A stretch of 9,887 bases of DNA from an uncultured Emergencia sp. Its GTDB lineage: Bacteria; Bacillota; Clostridia; Peptostreptococcales; Anaerovoracaceae. Position 1 is the first letter of the stretch, and each line of letters starts with the position of its first letter. The stretch spans positions 1 through 9,887 of the forward strand of contig CALLDR010000206.1 of assembly GCA_937997955.1 (NCBI GenBank), given 5' to 3'. Positions 1 to 5,860 of the stretch are shown here, piece by piece. Made by a program: the position numbers and the translations under genes. The notes under the pieces were generated by a model. It made no database searches. It was not told the origin of the DNA and saw only the letters and a program-made list of their open reading frames with translations.

Positions 1-31
1 TAAAGTACTTCTGCATCATGGATGACCGCAG

Positions 32-130
32 GTCTCAACCCGCGAGGGTGAGTGGATTGAAAGAAAGCTCGAGCCGCCTGATTGGAAGCAAGGCGGTGTC
101 TCAACCCGCAAGGGTTGAATTGATTGAAAG
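32..130 (+). CRISPR. Trailing end of a CRISPR array (two repeats, one spacer), type I-C-like
   Basis: Two related repeats lie at 32-63 (32 nt) and 98-130 (33 nt), separated by a 34-nt spacer at 64-97. Each begins GTCTCAACCCGC and ends GATTGAAAG, with a short stem CAACCC/GGGTTG closed by a GNRA-type tetraloop. This is the form of type I-C repeats, whose crRNA handle ends in ATTGAAA; that ending puts the transcribed strand on +. The first copy has lost one base in the right stem arm. The second keeps the stem but has GAATTGATT in place of GAGTGGATT. No repeat follows 130, so this is the leader-distal end; bases 1-31 are probably part of another spacer and the array probably continues upstream of the window. 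No cas genes are visible. Repeat identity is clear by eye; the subtype comes from repeat form only. Confidence 0.85.
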
Positions 131-160
131 TTGAATTCCATCAAATCTGTATTCTTTGCA

Positions 161-179
161 GCTTTATCGCTGATAAAGC
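161..179. other. Perfect short hairpin just after the CRISPR array
   Basis: GCTTTATC at 161-168 and GATAAAGC at 172-179 form an 8-bp perfect stem with a 3-nt loop, 31 bases after the last CRISPR repeat. The only T run downstream (194-198) is 15 bases away, so it is a poor intrinsic terminator. It might process or end the array transcript; that is inference. Confidence 0.4.
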
Positions 180-226
180 CTCCAACTTCATAATTTTTGA
201 CTCTGGAGCGGATTTAGCTCAGAACC

Positions 227-323
227 TAAAATGAAATCACATGAAAAAATCCACACATATATTTCAGTTTTTGTTGTTAAAATGAAATGAACGGCGTATA
301 ATATAAGATAAGATTTCATTTTA
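227..323. promoter_or_regulatory. Inverted-repeat operator framing the promoter, with an extra upstream half-site
   Basis: The 11-mer TAAAATGAAAT occurs at 227-237 and 278-288, and its exact reverse complement ATTTCATTTTA lies at 313-323. The second and third copies form a perfect inverted repeat with a 24-base gap that contains the TATAAT box. One arm overlaps the -35 box and the other lies just past the expected start site, a typical position for repressor binding. The regulator is unknown; the C-terminal winged helix of the downstream Fic protein is one candidate, by inference only. Confidence 0.6.
274..302 (+). promoter_or_regulatory. Strong sigma-A-type promoter
   Basis: TTGTTA at 274-279 and a perfect TATAAT at 297-302 are separated by exactly 17 bases, which predicts transcription starting near 309 on the + strand. 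The first good gene downstream is the Fic gene at 825, about 515 bases away, so the promoter either makes a long leader or drives an RNA of its own. Confidence 0.65.
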
Positions 324-629
324 GCACTGGGAAAGCAAAGAAGAGCATTCTTAAAGCGCTTTAATCAAGCTGGACTTTACGACGCTGACTAAGCTTTTGG
401 CACCAGAAAGGAAAGCTATACCGCGGTGGGCTCACAGTGCCTGCCAGTCGCCTCATACGAATTTTCGCCATGCCGGCAAGGACTTTGATTTTCAGATCAA
501 TAGATTCATAGCGGATTGGGTTTGAAAAATATCACAGGGAGACATAAGGGCAGCATCAATAGGCCCGCGGACGGTAATGGTGTTTTCGCTTTCAAAACAT
601 CGCTACTAACAGCGTTCATACGAAATTCC

Positions 630-643
630 TCATTTTAAAATGA
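630..643. promoter_or_regulatory. 14-bp perfect palindrome related to the operator half-site
   Basis: TCATTTTAAAATGA is its own reverse complement. It reads as two copies of the TAAAATGA half-site placed back to back, the same core found at 227, 278 and 313. It lies between the upstream promoter and the Fic gene, and may be a second binding site for the same regulator. Confidence 0.45.
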
Positions 644-771
644 ATTAACAATGCGTAAAGGCTGGCTGATCGACTTAAAAATAGACGTAAAGTTTCAGGA
701 AGCAAGGGCTAGGGTTGCCACCATGCGACCGCACGGATTTTAGTGGTACAAGCAGCAAAGTGTGTAACTCC

Positions 772-818
772 TTGCTGGCTGTAAAAAAGATTAATCATAA
801 ATATATTGTAGCAGGAGG
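772..818 (+). promoter_or_regulatory. Candidate proximal promoter and ribosome binding site of the Fic gene
   Basis: TTGCTG (772-777) and TCATAA (795-800) are spaced 17 bases apart and resemble a weak promoter. A perfect AGGAGG at 813-818 sits 6 bases before the ATG at 825 and fixes the start of the gene. The ribosome site is firm; the promoter is a guess. Confidence 0.45.
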
Positions 819-824
819 CAGTTT

Positions 825-1979
825 ATGGCTATCAATTATACCCGCGCGGGTTCATATAGAAAAAATCTATACGGAGAAATGGAATACCGGTCTTTTGTAC
901 CCGCAGCTCTGCCGCCAGATCCATCGGTAGTTATAGATGATGAAATGGGAACTTTGCTGTTGGAGGCACATAAAAAACTCTCCTATCTGGAGGGCATTAC
1001 TTCACTGATTCCTGATATGAACCTGTTCATTTCCATGTACGTGAGAAAGGAAGCCTTGCTGTCATCTCAGATCGAAGGGACGCAGGCAACACTGGAAGAC
1101 ATCTTTGACCCGGACATAGAGAATAATCATAATTTGGATGTTGCTGATGTTGTCAATTACATCAAGGCAACAGAATATGCAATTGCTAGGCTGAATGAAC
1201 TTCCGCTTTGTGCCAGGTTGATCCGAGAAACGCACAGCATACTGCTGGATGGGGTTCGTGGCCAGGAGAAAGAACCTGGCAGTTTCCGATCCACACAAAA
1301 CTGGATCGGCGGCCAGGGCAGCACTTTGAGAACCGCCATGTATATTCCGCCGAATGTGGAGGATATGAAGGAATCAGTTTCGGACCTGGAAAGGTACATG
1401 AATATGGATAATGACAGCCTTGACGTTTTGATCCGCGCGGCATTAATCCATTATCAATTTGAAACGATCCATCCGTTTCTTGACGGCAACGGCAGAATTG
1501 GCCGGCTTATGATTACGCTGTATTTGATGGAACAAAAGGTGCTGAAAACGCCGTGCCTGTATCTGTCATACTTTTTAAAGGCCAACCGAATCGAGTACTA
1601 TGATCGTATGAGCGAAGTCAGGAGAAGCGGAGACTACGAACAATGGATCAAATTTTTTCTGCGCGCTTTTCGAGATGCAGCCGAAGATGCTGCTGTTACA
1701 GTGCGGGAGTTGTCTGATCTGCATAACGGCAACATAGCTTTAATCAACAAAGAAAAGAGAAACACCAACTTGAAGAGCGTTTTCAGGTATATGGAACAAA
1801 ACCCAATTCTAGAGATCAAAAAGACTGCTGATGCTCTTAATTTAGCATATAACACGGTGGCTAAACAGGTGAACTGGCTTATATCAAAAGGAATTCTGGT
1901 TCCGGCAGAAAAAAGGGGCAAAAGCAGAACCTTTATCTATGATTCATATCTTGGCATCCTTCGAAGAGATACGGAATAA
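825..1979 (+). CDS. Fic-family protein adenylyltransferase (AMPylator) with C-terminal winged helix
   Basis: A 384-residue cytoplasmic protein with the usual three-part architecture of large bacterial Fic proteins. Residues about 25-95 match the Fic N-terminal domain and carry the autoinhibitory signature S80-S-Q-I-E84-G85, the (S/T)xxxE(G/N) helix motif that blocks the ATP site (class II, inhibition in cis). Residues about 125-280 are the Fic core: a flap region around 153-176 (RSTQNWIGG then MYIPP) and the intact catalytic motif H216-P-F-L-D-G-N-G-R-I-G-R227. Residues about 316-375 look like a winged helix-turn-helix, suggesting DNA binding. The family transfers AMP from ATP to hydroxyl groups of target proteins; the target here is unknown. 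All key residues are present, so it should be active once the inhibitory Glu84 moves. No separate antitoxin gene lies beside it, which fits the built-in inhibitor. It converges on a surface-protein gene, leaving 74 bases between stop codons. Confidence 0.93.
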   Translation: MAINYTRAGSYRKNLYGEMEYRSFVPAALPPDPSVVIDDEMGTLLLEAHKKLSYLEGITSLIPDMNLFISMYVRKEALLSSQIEGTQATLEDIFDPDIENNHNLDVADVVNYIKATEYAIARLNELPLCARLIRETHSILLDGVRGQEKEPGSFRSTQNWIGGQGSTLRTAMYIPPNVEDMKESVSDLERYMNMDNDSLDVLIRAALIHYQFETIHPFLDGNGRIGRLMITLYLMEQKVLKTPCLYLSYFLKANRIEYYDRMSEVRRSGDYEQWIKFFLRAFRDAAEDAAVTVRELSDLHNGNIALINKEKRNTNLKSVFRYMEQNPILEIKKTADALNLAYNTVAKQVNWLISKGILVPAEKRGKSRTFIYDSYLGILRRDTE

Positions 1980-1984
1980 ACTAT

Positions 1985-2016
1985 GTAAAAGAAGGCCGGA
2001 AATTCCCGACCTTCTT
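1985..2016 (-). terminator. Intrinsic terminator of the first surface-protein gene
   Basis: Read on the - strand, AAGAAGGTCGG (2016-2006) pairs with CCGGCCTTCTT (1999-1989) in an 11-bp stem with a single G-U pair and a 6-base loop, running into a short T stretch (1990-1987). On the + strand the same position would be a C-A mismatch and no T run follows directly, so the element is tuned to stop - strand transcription. It lies between the convergent stop codons. A near copy is found at 7009-7035. Confidence 0.75.
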
Positions 2017-2053
2017 CGTAGTTTTTGATTCAGTTCAGCTTTGATGGAATCGA

Positions 2054-2350
2054 CTATTTAGCGATTCTGTAAGCCTTGTTGGACCAGTCAGAGTAGTACT
2101 TCACACCGTCAACTACCTTGTAAGCTCTGATCTTGTAGTAGTATCTGGTTCCCTTCTTCAGAGACTTGGTGTTCTTGTAAGTTCTCTTTGTGTTGTCAGT
2201 GGTTGTGAAGAACGCCTTGGTTCCGAAACCGCTGTTCATCTTCAGGGATCTGTATACCTGGAAGCCGTCTGCTGCAGAGGAGTCGCCCTTTACAGTCCAT
2301 TTAACTGTGATGGAACCCTTCTTGGCAACGGAGGAAGCGGTGATCTTTAG
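2054..2350 (-). repeat. 3' module shared with the second surface gene (copy 1)
   Basis: This stretch encodes the 98-residue C-terminal module plus stop. It is strongly similar in DNA and protein to 7072-7359, differing by a 3-codon insertion (around TTDNTKRTYKN versus TTAKQTYKN). Similarity continues past the stop codon through the 3' flank to the terminator at 1989, so the duplicated block is about 360 bases. Confidence 0.85.
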
Positions 2351-4975
2351 AGCTTCGACAGCTGCAATGGCATTTTCACCCAGAGCTTCTTCGGCATCAA
2401 TCAGATTATCGTATGCAAGAGAATCAACGAGCATCGCTTTTCCTTCTAAGGACAAAGCCTCATATGCGGCTCTTGCAGCTTCTACCGCAGCCCTGTCTTT
2501 TTCTGTCGGATTAGCTGGCAACTTGATCATTAATTCTCTTGCTGCAGCAACTTGCGCTTCAAGCAATTTTGCTTCTAATGCCTTTACGTTTGCTTCAGTC
2601 GTGGTTGCCGTAGATGTTACGTCATAGTCATCGCAGAACGCATCATGTGCATCATAAAGATCTCTCAATGCAGCGATTGCATCGGCATCGGCTGTAGTAA
2701 TTTTCTTATCTTTCAGCGCTTTATACGCAGCATCCAATTCATCTGCAGCTAATGCTTCGTAGGATTTCTTAGCATTCTCTAATACAGTTTTGTTAATCGG
2801 ATCAGCTGTAGAGCCTGGAATATCCTTATAATCGCTCAGAGCATCAGCAGCAGCCATAATGACATCCTTATCAGTTAAAGCAACCGTTGTAGGAATTTTA
2901 GAGATTAAAGCCTCTACAGCTTTTCTCTGCTCTTTCACCTGTTCTGTTGTCAAAATCTTGTCGACAGCAGCTTTTGCTTCCGCTACTTTATCCGCCAACT
3001 CATCGGCAGTGTATGCCTCGAATATGATAGGATATACGACATTTTCCATAATGCCTTTTTCTGTCCTAACTACAGATGGGTAATTATTAATTGTACCTAG
3101 CTTTGCCGCTTTATCGACAAAGTACTGTGCATAGGCGGCTAATTCCTTGTCATAATTTGCATTGTTATATGCAAGACCGACAGTGCCTTTCCAGGCGTCC
3201 AAATGATCTTTTGTTGTTGCAATGGCAACATACTCATCATGGGCAGCGGCAAAGATTTTTTCAATTTCCGGAATGGAAGTTGCCGCTTCAATTGCATCTT
3301 CGGTTTTATCGATTAAAGCAGTCAACGCATCTCTCTGCGCAGAATCATACATGTAGGTTGGACCAACAGCATATCCCGCACTTGATGTACCTTTAGCCAT
3401 TACGGCTACATTTCCACTTGCTGCATTTTCTGCAGATGCATATGCCTTGTTCCATGCTTCTGTAACTTTCTTATTTTTGCTGTCGACTGGAGTTAATGAT
3501 CCTTTTGTTCCATTAATAAAGTCAATGTAAGCAATTTTTGCGTCAATTAACGACGACTCAAAACCTCTGGACAGTTTTGCTAAAGCACCTTCGTAAGTTG
3601 CAGATGTGTCGGTATAGAGGTACTCAACGGCTTCTTCCAGATTTGCTTTTAAAACATCCTGATCATAATATGGCTTTCCGTTGACATCTTTTTGCTCAGC
3701 TCTCAAGGCAGCTTCTGCTTTGATGTCCGCAACCCATCCGATTACCTTAACAAATCTCGCCAACTGGCTGTTGGTCAAAGTGATATATCCGTTTGAATCG
3801 GTATCAAAAGCATTTACCATGTTGATTAGGCTCGCTGCTTTATCCTGAACTGCCTTCGTAGTTGTACAATAATTGATTCTTGCAACCATTACTTCTTCTG
3901 CAGCTGCCAGATTGCTATTTAATTCGGACTTTGCCTCATTCAACTTAGCCAGCTGTTCTTTTTGAGCGGTAGTCAGAGAAGCCTGTTTATCAAGTTCTTT
4001 AATTGCAGCTTCTAATTTATTCTGCAGTTCAACAGATTTGTATGCGATCGCCGCTTTAAGCTGAGTGATAGCTTTTTCTTTTGCGCCTTCCAGAGAAGTA
4101 TCGTTTGTTAAATCCTCAATTGTAGGGACTGCTTCCACATAATAGTTTTCATCAGCCGTAATTTTATGACCATTGATTGCAACGGAAGCTTTATCCAGTG
4201 CGGCATCCATCGTACCGATTGCATTGGCATAATCAATAGTATTGGATCCTGTTAAGGCATTACCTACTGCCGCTGTCTGTGTTGCGACAACAGCTTCAAC
4301 AAATTCCCTTGCGGTCAATTCAGTGCCAGCGGCTTTTCCTGTAATTCCAGACAGCGTATAGCCTGCAGGCGCTCCTGTAGCAATCAAGCTGTCTGTAATC
4401 TTGATAGACCATTCGTTTTTGTCGTTGGAGTATTTTGTAGCGTCGTATTTTGACAACTCAGCAGTAGCTGCCTCTTTATCAATTTCATACTGCTTGCTGA
4501 TTACTGTTTTTGCGTTTCCTCCAAGTACATTGCTATCTGTAAAAGCCTCATTTACTGCCCTGTCGTAGAGCCCCTTTACATCTGCAATTACAACATCCTT
4601 GTCCCAGCTATCGCCAGCCACTAATGCGTTTTTATAGTTTGCAATATACTCTGTAAATGCAACAGTCGCATCGTCAACCAGAGCATTTGCAGCTGCTTCA
4701 ACTACGGTTTTTGATGCCTTGCTCTTTAACCCTGGATACTTGTCAAACCAATTTTCGTTGATGGCAATTAGTCTGTCATTCTTATCGAATGTCAATGTTG
4801 CCACATAATTCTTTGCAGCCTGCTCGAAATCACCATCAAGGTACTTTGCGGCTTCCTGATCTACATAGCTTTTTGCAGCGGACGCAGCATCTGTATCTAA
4901 TGCCGCAAACGCAGTACCAACTGTGTAAGTGAAGACAACTGACAATGCAAGAAGCACTGTTAAAAATTTCTTCAT
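2054..4975 (-). CDS. Large secreted helical-repeat protein with C-terminal fibronectin-III-like domain
   Basis: 973 residues. Residues 1-24 are a clear signal peptide (two lysines, hydrophobic core, likely cleavage A22-F-A24|A25). The mature chain is rich in Ala, Lys, Asp and Glu and looks mostly helical. Residues 391-402 (DTDSNGYITLTN) resemble a calcium-binding EF-hand loop, with Asn rather than Glu at position 12. Residues about 685-745 and 813-865 look like the helical modules common in Bacillota surface proteins, the second with a core like AAVEAARAAYEALS. Residues 876-973 form a fibronectin-III-like module with the tract TRYYYKIRAYK and the end YSDWSNKAYRIAK. There is no LPXTG motif, SLH domain or C-terminal membrane anchor, so attachment to the cell is unexplained. 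The start is set by GGGAGGA 9 bases upstream. A role in adhesion or cell-surface structure is inference from architecture. It is a paralog of the gene at 7072-9887. Confidence 0.85.
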   Translation of the reverse strand: MKKFLTVLLALSVVFTYTVGTAFAALDTDAASAAKSYVDQEAAKYLDGDFEQAAKNYVATLTFDKNDRLIAINENWFDKYPGLKSKASKTVVEAAANALVDDATVAFTEYIANYKNALVAGDSWDKDVVIADVKGLYDRAVNEAFTDSNVLGGNAKTVISKQYEIDKEAATAELSKYDATKYSNDKNEWSIKITDSLIATGAPAGYTLSGITGKAAGTELTAREFVEAVVATQTAAVGNALTGSNTIDYANAIGTMDAALDKASVAINGHKITADENYYVEAVPTIEDLTNDTSLEGAKEKAITQLKAAIAYKSVELQNKLEAAIKELDKQASLTTAQKEQLAKLNEAKSELNSNLAAAEEVMVARINYCTTTKAVQDKAASLINMVNAFDTDSNGYITLTNSQLARFVKVIGWVADIKAEAALRAEQKDVNGKPYYDQDVLKANLEEAVEYLYTDTSATYEGALAKLSRGFESSLIDAKIAYIDFINGTKGSLTPVDSKNKKVTEAWNKAYASAENAASGNVAVMAKGTSSAGYAVGPTYMYDSAQRDALTALIDKTEDAIEAATSIPEIEKIFAAAHDEYVAIATTKDHLDAWKGTVGLAYNNANYDKELAAYAQYFVDKAAKLGTINNYPSVVRTEKGIMENVVYPIIFEAYTADELADKVAEAKAAVDKILTTEQVKEQRKAVEALISKIPTTVALTDKDVIMAAADALSDYKDIPGSTADPINKTVLENAKKSYEALAADELDAAYKALKDKKITTADADAIAALRDLYDAHDAFCDDYDVTSTATTTEANVKALEAKLLEAQVAAARELMIKLPANPTEKDRAAVEAARAAYEALSLEGKAMLVDSLAYDNLIDAEEALGENAIAAVEALKITASSVAKKGSITVKWTVKGDSSAADGFQVYRSLKMNSGFGTKAFFTTTDNTKRTYKNTKSLKKGTRYYYKIRAYKVVDGVKYYSDWSNKAYRIAK
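4902..4956 (-). repeat. Signal-peptide-coding segment identical to 9833-9887
   Basis: All 55 bases match the last 55 bases of the window, including every synonymous position. They encode the hydrophobic core and cleavage region of the signal peptide. The identity stops abruptly on the mature-protein side; on the other side it runs to the window edge, so the full length of the identical block is unknown. Confidence 0.9.
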
Positions 4976-4984
4976 TTTAAGAAT

Positions 4985-5043
4985 TCCTCCCTCTTTTTAG
5001 TTCTTTGTTTTAAGATTATAGTTATACGCGTTTTTGCGCAAAA
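4985..5043 (-). promoter_or_regulatory. Promoter and ribosome binding site of the first surface gene
   Basis: On the - strand a perfect TATAAT lies at 5020-5015 and a ribosome site GGGAGGA at 4991-4985, 9 bases before the ATG. The -35 region (TTTTGC, spaced 17) is weak and sits inside the perfect 12-bp palindrome TTTTGCGCAAAA at 5032-5043, which may be an operator for a protein that controls or assists this promoter. TAAATGAAAT at 5048-5057 is one base short of the operator 11-mer found upstream of the Fic gene. Confidence 0.6.
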
Positions 5044-5221
5044 CTGATAAATGAAATTACAGTTCACAATGATTTCCGGGGAATGGGGATAAATGTTGGA
5101 ATTTCAATGTTTTTGATGTTTTCGTTGTGATAACATGAGGACATAAGCGTTGGATGGGGTAAATCAACTGGCTTGGTTCGGCTGAATTAGATCGGCTGGA
5201 TTGGATTCGCTGGCGGCGGAC

Positions 5222-5241
5222 AGGTTGGTTAAGGTTGGTTA
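5222..5241. repeat. Tandem 10-bp direct repeat
   Basis: AGGTTGGTTA occurs twice head to tail with no mismatch. It follows a looser 14-base-period repeat of CGGCTGRATT beginning at 5179. Both fall in a G/T-rich tract of unknown role. Confidence 0.8.
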
Positions 5242-5502
5242 GTGTGAAATGGTTATGGAGGCTCTGGACAAATCGCGGGGAGCCGCAGTGCGTGGGAGGA
5301 TACGATAGGAAGCGGGAGATTAGAAGCTAGAGAAACTGGACTGGTTCATGGGAAAAGTGGTTTATTTTGCTGAGGAAATAAGGTATACTTAAGGTATGGG
5401 AACAGCAGTGGTTTATATAGAGTATCGCTTTATTGCCCGCGGCAGGTCATTTTCTTTAGACAGCTGGGAGCAATAATTTTACCAAAGGACTTACGCATAA
5501 CC

Positions 5503-5551
5503 TTGGTGCGAAAGGCAAGTGAACATGAAATTCTCGGGCCTTTCGCACCAA
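5503..5551. repeat. Perfect 14-bp inverted repeat
   Basis: The arms 5503-5516 and 5538-5551 are exact reverse complements, 21 bases apart. There is no T run after either arm, which argues against a simple terminator, and no transposase gene or target duplication is seen, which argues against transposon ends. Confidence 0.9.
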
Positions 5552-5675
5552 AACTTCTTACAGGAATAACCATAATTGCGGTACGATGTAAGTAAATTGC
5601 GAAGAGAGCCGCGAGGTGGCCTAAAGAAAATGCCGAAGGTTGGTAGTATCTTTGGGAAAACAGCCGTAATTTGCA
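5503..5675 (+). promoter_or_regulatory. Probable CRISPR leader
   Basis: This segment lies directly before the first repeat of the mini-array, on the correct side for its orientation. It opens with a perfect 14-bp inverted repeat, TTGGTGCGAAAGGC (5503-5516) and GCCTTTCGCACCAA (5538-5551), with a 21-base loop containing AAGTGAACATGAAATT. From memory, leaders of type I-C arrays carry a similar GGTGCGAA/TTCGCACC inverted repeat around an AAGTG-ACATG-like loop; I could not check this here. The rest is unremarkable, with no coding potential that I trust. A leader at this place implies a real array start, not a stray repeat. Confidence 0.55.
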
Positions 5676-5775
5676 GTCTCAACCCGCGAGGGTCGAGTGG
5701 ATTGAAAGGATTATTGTTCCGGTTGCATCTCTTAAAGCTGTAAGTCCCAACCTGTGAGGGTTGAGTGGATTGAAC
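5676..5775 (+). CRISPR. Orphan CRISPR mini-array: two repeats and one spacer
   Basis: Repeats at 5676-5708 (33 nt) and 5744 to about 5775 flank a 35-nt spacer (5709-5743). They belong to the same family as the repeats at 32-130. The first differs from the inferred consensus by one base (GGGTCGAG for GGGTTGAG), which breaks the stem. The second has GTCCCAACCTGTGAGGG and a degraded 3' end (TTGAAC), as expected of a terminal repeat, yet keeps a pairable stem and a GTGA tetraloop. Orientation is +, pointing to the kinase gene whose ATG is 85 bases beyond. No cas genes are present in the window. Confidence 0.85.
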
Positions 5776-5854
5776 TTGTATGTTGCAATCTCGACAATAC
5801 ACACGAGTCAATCCGAATGAATCAGGAGATTAGCTATAAAAGTATTTGTGGAGG
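5770..5854 (+). promoter_or_regulatory. Candidate promoter and ribosome binding site of the kinase gene
   Basis: TTGAAC (5770-5775), made from the end of the last CRISPR repeat, and GACAAT (5793-5798) are 17 bases apart and could be a promoter. GGAGG at 5850-5854 is 6 bases before the ATG at 5861 and fixes that start; an in-frame TTG at 5846 would overlap the ribosome site and is rejected. The ribosome site is firm, the promoter weak. Confidence 0.4.
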
Positions 5855-5860
5855 TTATAT

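Larger units (their letters stand above)
131..824. other. Long non-coding region between CRISPR array and Fic gene
   Basis: No convincing gene is visible in about 690 bases. The + strand has one open frame of 56 codons (355-525) with no good start or ribosome binding site. The - strand has a short reading frame starting at an ATG near 618 after a GAGG-like site, but it stops after about 37 codons; other frames there are broken. The stretch holds the hairpin at 161-179, the promoter/operator at 227-323 and the palindrome at 630-643. It could be a long 5' untranslated leader for the Fic gene, an unannotated RNA, or the decayed remains of a gene such as a lost partner. I cannot choose between these. 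Confidence 0.6.
4976..5502. other. Non-coding region upstream of the first surface gene
   Basis: No convincing gene is seen. The part nearest 4976 holds the surface-gene promoter. An imperfect dyad lies at 5116-5136 (ATGTTTTC, 5-base gap, GATAACAT, one mismatch) and could be a regulatory site. From about 5137 to 5350 the + strand is strikingly G-rich and C-poor, with short tandem repeats (CGGCTGRATT at 5179 and 5193; AGGTTGGTTA twice at 5222-5241). TAAGGTAT is repeated at 5380-5387 and 5390-5397. Confidence 0.6.

Noticed and set aside
412..417. Six-base match of the first-array spacer start (AAAGCT) upstream of the Fic gene, as a CreTA-type target
   Set aside because: The match ends after six bases, is not preceded by a TTC-type PAM, and six-base matches are expected by chance.
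409..440. T-box-like sequence TATACCGCGGTGG
   Set aside because: Only the ACCGCGG part resembles the T-box; the preceding AGGGTGG and the specifier stem are absent, and the downstream gene is not amino-acid related.
355..525. 56-codon open frame on the + strand after the strong promoter
   Set aside because: There is no ATG and no ribosome site, and only a poor TTG start at 397. I do not recognise the product; at most it is a decayed gene.
715..930. 71-codon open frame on the + strand ahead of and overlapping the Fic gene
   Set aside because: It overlaps the Fic start in another frame, lacks a good ribosome site, and has no antitoxin-like features.
2190..2627. 145-codon open frame on the + strand inside the first surface gene
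   Set aside because: It is the antisense shadow of an alanine-rich, low-stop-codon gene with clear domains on the - strand.
5503..5551. Inverted repeat as transposon ends or terminator
   Set aside because: The arms are only 21 bases apart, with no transposase or target duplication. No T run follows either arm. A leader element beside the array fits better.
5491..5811. 106-codon open frame on the - strand
   Set aside because: It runs through the leader inverted repeat and both CRISPR repeats, and has no ribosome binding site or recognisable protein features.
5835..5840. TATAAA as the -10 box of the kinase gene
   Set aside because: The start site would fall in or next to the ribosome binding site, and no -35 box lies 17 bases upstream.
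5846..5860. TTG at 5846 as the kinase start
   Set aside because: The codon and those after it cover the GGAGG at 5850-5854, which is ideally placed for the ATG at 5861.
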